DNA from: Anolis sagrei
Taxonomy: Eukaryota; Chordata; Lepidosauria; Squamata; Anolidae
Assembly (NCBI RefSeq): GCF_037176765.1
Contig: NC_090025.1
Coordinates: 69,975,545 to 70,039,544 of the forward strand
Direction of reading: 5' to 3'
Length of the DNA stretch: 64,000 nt
Part shown: in pieces, positions 1-9,600 of the stretch
Layout: every line of letters starts with the position of its first letter
Position numbering within the stretch: position 1 is the first letter of the stretch
Translations under genes and position numbers: made by a program
The notes under the pieces: generated by a model
What the model was told of the DNA's origin: nothing
What the model saw: only the letters and a program-made list of their open reading frames with translations
The model's database searches: none

Positions 1-445
1 CATATATGGCAGGCATCCTCAGAGGTTGAGGGGTCTGGTGGAAACTAGGCAAGTGGGGTTTATATATCTGTGGAATGTCCAGGATGGGAGAGAGAACTCT
101 TGTCTGCTTGAGGCAAGTGTGAATGTTGCAACTGGCCACCTTGAGTAGCATTTAATGGCCTTGCAGCTTCAAAGCCTGGCTGCTTCCTGCCTGGGGGAAT
201 CATTGTTGGGAGGTGATTAGCGAACACCTCCTAACAAAGTATTCTCCCTGGCAGGAAGGTGGCCAATTGCAACATTCACACCTGCTTCAAGCAGACAAGA
301 GTTCTTTCTCCCACACTGGACCTTCCACAGATATATGAACCCCACTAGTTTCCAACAAACCTCACAACGTCAGGAGAGAATGCTTGTGGAACATGGCCAT
401 ACAGCCCGAAAAACTTACAGCAACCCATTGAGCCCTGGCAGCAAA
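1..445. repeat. Foldback repeat made of two opposed Penelope-like tails
   Basis: Bases 1-215 run forward (GGCATCCTCAGAGGTTG, CTTGTCTGCTTGAGGCAAG) and about 216-445 hold the reverse complement of the same motifs (GCTTCAAGCAGACAAGAG, AACGTCAGGAGAGAATGC). The arms are near-perfect, so this could fold into a long hairpin. The same family recurs at 9958, 16528, 22505, 33480 and 62466; the 62466 copy carries a recognisable coding tail. The left end is cut by the window. Confidence 0.7.
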
Positions 446-590
446 ACCTCTGCTGAAATCAGCGTGTGCACTGCATAAATTCAGAACGTTTGACAAACAG
501 GATAATATGTCCCTCTAGCGCCACCGTAGGGAAGAAAAAGCCCAATAAAGTGGTTTGTCTCCTTTTGGTTTCCGTAGTTCAGAGATAAAC
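446..590 (+). promoter_or_regulatory. FRG1: FRG1 5' flank and 5' UTR
   Basis: Only about 140 bases separate the foldback repeat (ends about 445) from the FRG1 ATG. The stretch has no TATA box at a sensible distance and only weak CpG content, so the core promoter must lie in this short segment, within the repeat, or left of the window. Transcription start not determinable. Confidence 0.35.
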
Positions 591-652
591 ATGGCGGAGT
601 ATTCCTGTGTCAAGAAAACGAAGCTGGTTCTTAAGGGAACGAAATCAAAAAG
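591..652 (+). CDS. FRG1: FRG1 coding exon 1
   Basis: Start codon in good context (AAACATGG). Encodes residues 1-20 ([20 protein letters not shown]) plus two bases of codon 21, then the donor gtacgt. Matches human [18 protein letters not shown]. Confidence 0.95.
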
Positions 653-3600
653 GTACGTTTCCCCCCTGTTTTGGATACGAGGGAAGGAGGAGACGAAGTT
701 CTTCCCCCTTTGAGCAACCCAGTTTCAACCTACAGCTTCCCCCCACATTGTTTTCTTATTGTCAAACCTCCTTATTTTCGTTGTCATATTCTTTCTCCTC
801 CTCTTCCCATGCTGCAAACTCAAAGCAAGGACAACTTTGTTACTGAAGCCTATGGCCCCTTCCACACAGCTGTATAAAATCCCACATTATCAGCTTTGAA
901 CCGGATTATATGGCAGTGTGGACTCAGATAACCCAGTTCAGAGCAGATATTGTGGATTATCTGCCTTGATATTCTGGGTTATATGGCAATGTGGAAGGGC
1001 CCAATGAAATGCTCTAGCCAGTTTTTGCTAAAAAGTAGAGCTTAGAAAAAGTGGATAAAAGTACATTTTGCATTTAGTTTTTCAATAAATATCTCAAGTC
1101 TCAACCAATTCAACCTAGTTTGTGGCAGCCACAAAAGTAAAGTTTCTGGAGTGTAACAACTACTTTACAAGCAAATACTGTACAATTAAACAGGAAATAA
1201 CTCTTTCTTTTTTAAAAATATATTTTATTAGAAAATTTCCAGTTTACATAAAAAGGGGGAGAGGGGTGGAGTTGTATGGGAAAGGGAAAATCTGTGGGAG
1301 GTTAGAAGGAGGGCAAAAGTGAGGGATTGGGTAAGGGTCAAATATAAGGATGGAATTTTAGGATGGGGGAGGAGTAAGCTGTTGGCTTCCTGTCTTCTCA
1401 TTTCTGGGATATTGAATCTTCTTTTCTCTCTTCTTCTATGTTTAATCCTCTTCTTTGAAATTAAAGGGGCTGTCAGCCCTTTTCTTGTTAGTAATTATGT
1501 CCATATTTCCATTTATTCTTTTACCATAAACCCTTTTAGTAAACTCCAATCTGCTTTTATTTTGGTTTGTTTATTTCTTAATTGATGAGTCAGGCTATCA
1601 ATATTTCTAATTTCCAGCATTTTGTTTAACCACTCTTTTCTACTTGGGATTTCTTCTCCCCTCCAATATCAGGCGTATACTATTCTAGCTGCAGATGTTA
1701 TGTAGCTAAAGAGAACATCCTTACTGCTATCCAAATCAACACTTTCAAACCAAGAACAGAAAATTTTGTTACAGAATGTAATTGGAATTGATATCCCACA
1801 GGTTTTGGTATCTGCTAAGGGTTTTCGAATTGAAACACATAAACCGACCTCACGGGCCCATGATAGGCTTATTGTCTTCATAAAGAATGCTATTCAAAAA
1901 CACAATGAAACTTTCTGATCTGTGGAATCATAGAGTTAGAAGAATCATAGAGTTAGAAGAGCATCTAGTCCAGCCCCCTGCCATGCAGGAAAAGCACAAT
2001 CAAAGCACCCTTGACAGATGGCCATCCAGCCTCCAAGGAAGAAGCTTCCACCATAGTCCAAGGCAGAGAGTTCCACTGCTGAACAGCTCTTGTGTTCAGG
2101 AAATTCTTCCTAATGTACAAGTGGAATCTTCTTTCCTGTTATTTGAATCCATCACTCCAAGTCCTGGTTCTTTCTTAGCTAGATCTTTCCCCAAATATTA
2201 TTTTTCCTATAAGTAAACTCTTCCTGCTTTATTTCAGCCATCTTTATTTAGGGGTTGTGTGTGCATATTATTTCTTATCCGTTATCTCCTATTTGGAAAT
2301 CCTTAGTTCATGTTTAAAAAATAGGGATGACTTAGCATGATGAGCAGGTGCTATGATTTAAGAAAGGTTGTGAGCTGTCTAGAATTGTATCAGCTTTACA
2401 AAGCACACTCCTAATTTATCCTTTTGTATCATTTTGCAGTAAGAAAAGCAACAAAGATAAAAAAAGAAAAAGAGAAGAAAATGTTGAGGATCAGCTTGAT
2501 ATTGTTGGTAAGTTTCTTCACAAAACTGTTAATGTTTTTCACTGTGGGCAGGAGGAGTCTTGTGGTTAGTGTGCATTTGTTTTTTTTTTAATAAAACAGA
2601 GAAAGTAATTTTGATAAATATTTCAGTCATATTTTTATTCCACCCTGTGTCCTTTATATACATGTTTTGTCACTTTGCTTACATTGTATGAAGACAAACT
2701 GGTCTAAACAGAGGCTGGGTGACTTTCTGTCAGGAATGCATATCTTTATTCATTAACGGCAGTTATATTTTACCATTCTTACAAGTGGTGATGTACATTG
2801 TTCTTTCACACCTTTTACATTTGTTGTGATGAATTGCAATTGTCCCAGAGTACCTGGTCTGCTTGCTGGCTGAGTGGAGAATTGAACCTGAGTTTCTCCA
2901 TTTCTAAACTTGACACCTACCTTTACAACATGCTTTCATGCAGGATCTGTGTTCTGTCACTGCTGTAATCGAAAAGGCATGGGCTGCTAAGTAACAAGGT
3001 GTTGCTACTGCAGGGTTCTATGATATTCAGCACAATATGATTGAACTATCAGATATATTGTGTTTTTACTTGTGAATTACCAATTTGGTATTCAAGTCAA
3101 CATTAATTGTGTTTCCTGTGCATCTTTTTGTTTCTTTGTTTGATTGATTGATTATCTAGTTCATCTGCCACCAGAGAAGGACCCAAGGAACCTTTAAAAA
3201 AACAATAAGTTGAAACAGTTGCCATACAATCTAAAAATAATTAAGATATCTGAAATATGAAGTCATATATTTAAAAAAGTTGGGGTGGCATTCCAAAAAG
3301 ATATATTATGCAAGGATCTGCTCAATGTGTTAATACATTCTTAATGATAATTTGTAACCTTGTTGATTAATCCTTATGCATTATGCTTGGTCTTTGTTTA
3401 AAATAAAACATTACAAGGGAAAGTTGCATTCTTGGTGCCCCCAAATCTTTCTCTGTTAGCAATCACTATCTTTTTTTATAGTGTTACTCAGGCAATAGAT
3501 GTTTTGTTCTTGTTCCCTCTCTTATTTTAGAAGGCTGGTGGAAAGTAAAAAACTTTGGTGAAATCACAGGAACTGTAGCAATTGAAATGGGTCTTGGAAC

Positions 3601-6600
3601 ATATATCAGTGCTCTTGACAATGGTCTCTTTACTCTTGGGGCCCCTCATAAAGGTTGGTATCAGAAAATGTGGAAATAAATGTTCTGTCTTTCCTCTTTA
3701 TCCCAAAGCTTTACTTTTTAGACTAGTGGTTCCTAATTTGTGGTTCATGGACCACTAGTGGTCTGAAAGAATTAAAATATGGTCCACAGCTTCACAATTA
3801 CTACACCATTGCAATGCAAATGGCTGGTCTTGCAAAACCCTCTTACAGTGCCGAGGCTTAATAATTTTGGTTTTCTATGGGTAAGCAGATAGCAAATACT
3901 GGGTGGCATATGTTCTGTATCAGAAACTAGAGCTGATGTAGTCTATCCAATGCAATTTTCTGAATCGGCATCCCAAATAAACAAACTGAATCTAAAGTTG
4001 ATCAAAAACAGATTCATAACCCTTTTGGTACTAATGTTGGTGAGTGGTCCCTGGTCAAGTGGTCCCTGATCAAGTGATCCTTGGCCAAAAAAAAGGTTGG
4101 GAACCACTATTTAGACCGTGCTAGATGCCTCTCCCAGCCCCAAGCCTCAGTCATTTGCAAGATGGCAACCCAGAAACAAAAAGCATTTTGTATTCTGCAG
4201 TTCAGCAAAACTGAATCCATAATTCCGGTGCAGCATATGTTTCATCTAGATTTTGGCATTGATCCACAAATTCCTACGATCATTTGTTGTTGGTACCAAC
4301 AGTTTGAGGAAAGAGGTTATTTATGATGTATGGGAAAGATGAATTGGGTCCATCAAAAGATGTCTTGCCAATAATACACTTTTAACAAGTGTGTGGAAAA
4401 TTACTTATTAAGATGGCAATAGCCAAAATCTCCCAAGGAGTTTAATTGCTGTAAACCACAATAATAACTTCCCCATATTCTGTTATTGACACATGACGCT
4501 CTTCCACCAAGCAACCTGGGATTTATCATTCTGGTTGAGATGAAGTGCTAAATTGGATTGCTGGCATGCACTCAAAAAGAATCAAGCCTTGAACAATGTT
4601 TGTGTAGTACATTTTATTGATTAGCCCATTAGTCGTATCAAAACACTTGACAAACATTTTAACACATACACATACACAACAATATTTGTGATTTCAGTTA
4701 CTTAGGCAGTCATGCTCTGTATTACTTTTCTGTCAGTTACATGATAATGTATCTAGACTGTAGGCTGCTTATTTTGTAAGCCAATTGAAGGTGGATTCGG
4801 TTACATGAGAAGAGTTTTGAATATCGCAGAATCATACTGAAGGACCTAGTAATGCCTAGAAAAGTGTTCTCTCTAGACTTCCAGCAGAATTTTATAGTCA
4901 ACGTCTTGTCAGCCATTCTACTAGAAGTTGACTATAAAATCATGTCGGGGGCTTAGAGAGAACACTTCTTCAGCCATGGCTGGGTCCTCTAGCACAATTC
5001 TGGTATGTTTCAGCTGGAACCTAAGACATTAATTTAGGTAAGAAAAATAGGGCTCCAGATTATACTTGAAAATCTTATAATACAAGGATCAACTGTTCAT
5101 CTTGTGCTGTAAGACCAGGGAGAAAATGTATGCTCTTCAGTTATTGCATAAAGCTTGCTATAATTGCTATAAAATTGGCTTATTATTTATTTGATATGGA
5201 AGTATGTGATTAGAATGATAAATTAGACACCTTGCAAAGCTATTAAGGCTTCGGTGCATTCTTTGAATGATCTGCAGCAGTAATTGTTAACAAGATTCAG
5301 TTTTAACCAAACGATCATCTAATGTGTTTTTAATATCTTCAGATGAAGGCCCTAGCCCACCTGAACAATTTACTGCTGTCAAGCTGTCTGATACAAGGTA
5401 ATTACCCTCCTCAGCTTTCAATTACTGTTGAGTTAATCACGCTTTCATGGATTTTGATAGAAAATAATGTCTGAGATGGATTATCTCTTCTCAGATCTCT
5501 TTTTTAACCATAGCATAGAAAAACATTATTCTTCTCTCTATGTTTAAGGTGTACATATACTCCTAATCATGTTCTGTTGCAGAATATTTCTTGTTCTTCT
5601 CCTATGGGGAGGATTCCTTTAAGCCAGTTCTTCTTAAACTTTTCCATTTGCAAACCCTTTCTGCTCAATAAGCTTTTATGGGACCCAGCTGTATAGGTAT
5701 ATAACATAGCGTAAAAAATCAAACATTTACTGATAACAAATCTGTATTCGCAAAGCTATCTAAATAGGCTAATTTTCATTTTTATGAAGTACAGCTAAAG
5801 CATCTTCTGCAGTTCACTGGAAACACTACACAAATAGTATAGATGAAGGCATAGTCACTCTCTGTCCTTGATGTTATAACTGTGCTTCTCCCCCCCCCCC
5901 CCCCCCCAAACATTTAAATGTTCTGGAAACTTTCTTCTATCTAATTATTCTGGGTCATGTTGCAGAGCGTATGGGGGGCATATGATCTACCAGAAATTGT
6001 TGGGCTGCATCTTCCGTTAAACACACAGTTCCCTGAACCATTGGCTATACTTGTGAGGGGAATTGCATGTCTATAGCATTTGCAAGACTGTAATTCACTC
6101 CTGCTTCTACAGTGAGTTCAAATGAAGGCCAGGCTTGTTGGTAAGTGTACCCTAGAACACTGCTTCTTAATCTTTGGGACCTGACCCCAAATGGGGTCCC
6201 ATAAGTGAAAATGTGAGTCAGAAAAAATATGAAACCACTAAATGTTTTCTGAAATACAGCATTAATCCAAATGCTTTAGCAATTTAGATTAATGTAAAGC
6301 TGTGCTTCATAAAAAGGAAAATCAGCCTGTTTAGTAAACATTGCAAATGTTGATTTATTATCAGTAAATGTTTTATACCTAGGGCCGCATACAATTTCTT
6401 GGGCAGAAAGGGGTCACAAATGGGAAAAGCTTTAAAAGCCCTGCCCTAAAACACATCAGCCCATGATGAATTATCTGTCTTTCAGTGACATTTTCTCTCC
6501 CTTGTCAGTTTTTTCACACTGTGAACAGAAAAACATATTCGATGAGTTTTCAGAGTACTGAACTGTTTCTTGCAACACAGTTTGTCAGACCATCAACCTC

Positions 6601-9600
6601 AGTAAATGTCTAATTGATTGATAAAGTGTTTTTTTTTCTCCCTTTAAGAATTGCGTTGAAATCAGGCTATGGCAAATATCTTGGCATTAATTCAGATGGA
6701 TTGGTTATTGGGCGTTCTGATGCAATAGGTTCAAGAGAGCAGTGGGAGCCCGTATTTGAAGAGGCAAGTATCTTCAGCTATTCAAAAGTAATTCCCAGTG
6801 CATGCTCTCTTGAGTTTGAATTGTATCTCATCTTTTGGATCTAGAAGCACAAGTTTAAGGGTAGAGATGTAAAAATGTCCCATCTGTTGCCGTTCCACTT
6901 AGATAGCAAATGAAAAGACTCCTACAAAATAGCAATATGTAACCATTTTTAAAAAATCTGTTCCTGGTTTGAAAGTATTATTTCCTGTTTAATTGTGCAG
7001 TACTTACTACCAAAGTAGTTGTTATACTCCAGAAACGTTTTTTGTGGCTGAGGGTAGTATTTTTATTTCTTTCAGTCTGAGCACTGCGTTTGTAATTTTC
7101 CTTAATAAAAATATGCCATTTAACCTTTAAACTTTCATTGTGCAGACCATAACAAAGTTTTTGCAGCTTATTAAACTTTTTCCACCTTTTCATGATAGAA
7201 CCAATTAGGAAATGACATTCATAACCCAGGAACAAAAACTGTGTAATTGTTAACTTGGTTAAGCTTAGAGCTAACATTAATTTAGTAGTGCAAATTTGCA
7301 TTCCAAATCACATTTTCACCTTCCACTATTGTGTTGTTCATTAAAAGTTCTGAGTTTGAAAAAAGTTCTGAGTTTGGAAAGAAAGAGGCATGACTGTAGG
7401 TTTCAAACTGAAATGTGTGGGTTTGTCAACCACGTAATGTTAATCACGGATAGTGTAAAAATACAAAACAGTTTGTAATAATATTATCATAACTTGGCTT
7501 GATGTTTGTTGCTTTTTTAATGCAGGGGAAAATGGCTCTGTTAGCAGCAAACAGCTGCTTTATAAGCTGTAATGAAGAAGGTGATATAGTAGCCAAAAGT
7601 AAAACAGCAGGAGATGAGGAAATGATTAAGGTAATCTGAAAGGACTGTAAATGTTCCTCTTATATTTATATGGATATTTAAAATAAACATGTAGCACACC
7701 TTGATGTGGAATTTCATCAGTGGAAATCACTGATTTAAAAAAAAACAGAGACTATAACAATACATTGTCTAAGCTGGCTTTTAACCAAAAGAGTAACGCT
7801 TTTACATACAGCTTTCACAAGAGGAGTCAAGCTGAATTCATCCTCAGGCTGCAGCCTGAGCTGATCAAATTCTAGTGTTGTGCAACTACTACATCAGTTT
7901 GATTCCAAGAAGGACTGGGGATCCATTTCCCAACAGTTTCCTTTCTGTTACTAGGCAGACTCAGTTGGATTTCACCCTGTGCCTACATAATAGTTTTACT
8001 TCTCACATGTTGAAAACTATATATCCAGGGATGTTTCTAGATTACCTGCTTTCACATACAGTAAACACAATTTCTTCATCATCAATGTTGCTGGAGTGCT
8101 TGTAATACAGAATGATGGACAATTTGGTGGTATATTTACAAAGAGTTATTTATATTTATATTTGGTGGTATGATATGAAGATGATAATATTTCACAGTGC
8201 ACTTAAATCTTTCTTATGAAATCTTGTCAAAGTGCTTCTTTGACTTACTGATGTAACAGTTATGTTCTCATGTTCTCATCCGAGGAGATACAATTTGTGG
8301 AAAATATCCTTTATTTTGGAGAAAACATTAAGAAGTTTGGCATCTGGCTTTTGGAGAGCTAAATTCAGTTTTCATTGGAAACAAGTGGCTCACCACTACC
8401 CTGGGCTCGATTTTCCCCCAGAATATCTATCCTGAGACTATTTTCATTCTCTAGTCCACGCAGAGACAGCAGGATACTCCATACAAAAGTGACTAAAGCG
8501 GGCTGCTCCTTGACTGAAACCTTAATTCTGCCAAAGATCCAGGGGAGTTGAAAGTACTCCCTAATCCTTGGCATATGCTCATTTCTATATTAATCTTAAT
8601 TTAAGTAAATTAGAGCCCTTCTACACTTCCATATAAAATACTGATTATTTGCTTTGAATTGGATTGTATGACAGTGTAGACTCATATAATCCAGTTCAAA
8701 GCAGATAATGTGGATTATCTACTTTGATAATCTGGATTATATGGCGGTGTAGAAGGGGCCTTAATTTCATCAATGGATTTCCATAAATCTTAAATTACCA
8801 CCCTGTCAGAGGTGCTTTGACTATGCTTTTCCTGCATGGCAGGGAGTTGGAGTGAATGGCCCATGCGGTCTCTTCCAACTCTTACAATTTTATGAATCTA
8901 GCTACAAATACCAATTGAATTGAGATCTAACTTTTTTTTATCTTCTCTTGCATTAGATCAGAATGTGTGCAGAAAGAGAAGCCAAGGAAAAAGATGACAT
9001 TCCAGACGAAGATAAAGGAAACATTAAACAATGTGAAATAAACTATGTGTATGTCATTTTTTTAAAAGTAAGCTTTATTGGTGCATGGATTATCCTTTGT
9101 GTCCCGAATGGAATGCCAGAGCTCTAGTTTTGATAGCTATATAAACTATGCTTTCTGTAAAGCTAGACAAACCTGGTTTTTTAACATGCTAGTGTTCATT
9201 TGCAATCCCATGGATTTTGTTTTAAAGAACAACTTGCACTCACAGGGCAGGAGATGATTTTGCTGTTAGATCGAATGATTACATTTCTGGTCTGTATTTT
9301 CCTTTCCAGGAAGAAATTCCAGAGTTTTCAAGATCGCAAACTCAAAGTAAGCCAAGAAGACAGTAAAGTCCTGAAAAAAGCTAGAAAAGAAGGCTCTTTT
9401 CATGAGGCATTGTTGGACAGGTACTTTTTCCATTCAAATAGAGTTGTCATTCAATAGAGTCAAGTAACAGTGACTTGAGGATGTGCTCCAAATCAGGTTT
9501 ATACTTATTAATGGAACATCTTACATTTGTTTCCTCTGTCTCTCAGGCATTTATCCCAAAACAACTTAAACCGAGTGGGAATTTCGTCCACCCAAATTAG

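Noticed and set aside
6764-6843. Extension of the FRG1 exon 5 frame to a stop at 6841
   Set aside because: The frame stays open into the intron but the added residues do not match FRG1; the next conserved residues start at 7526.
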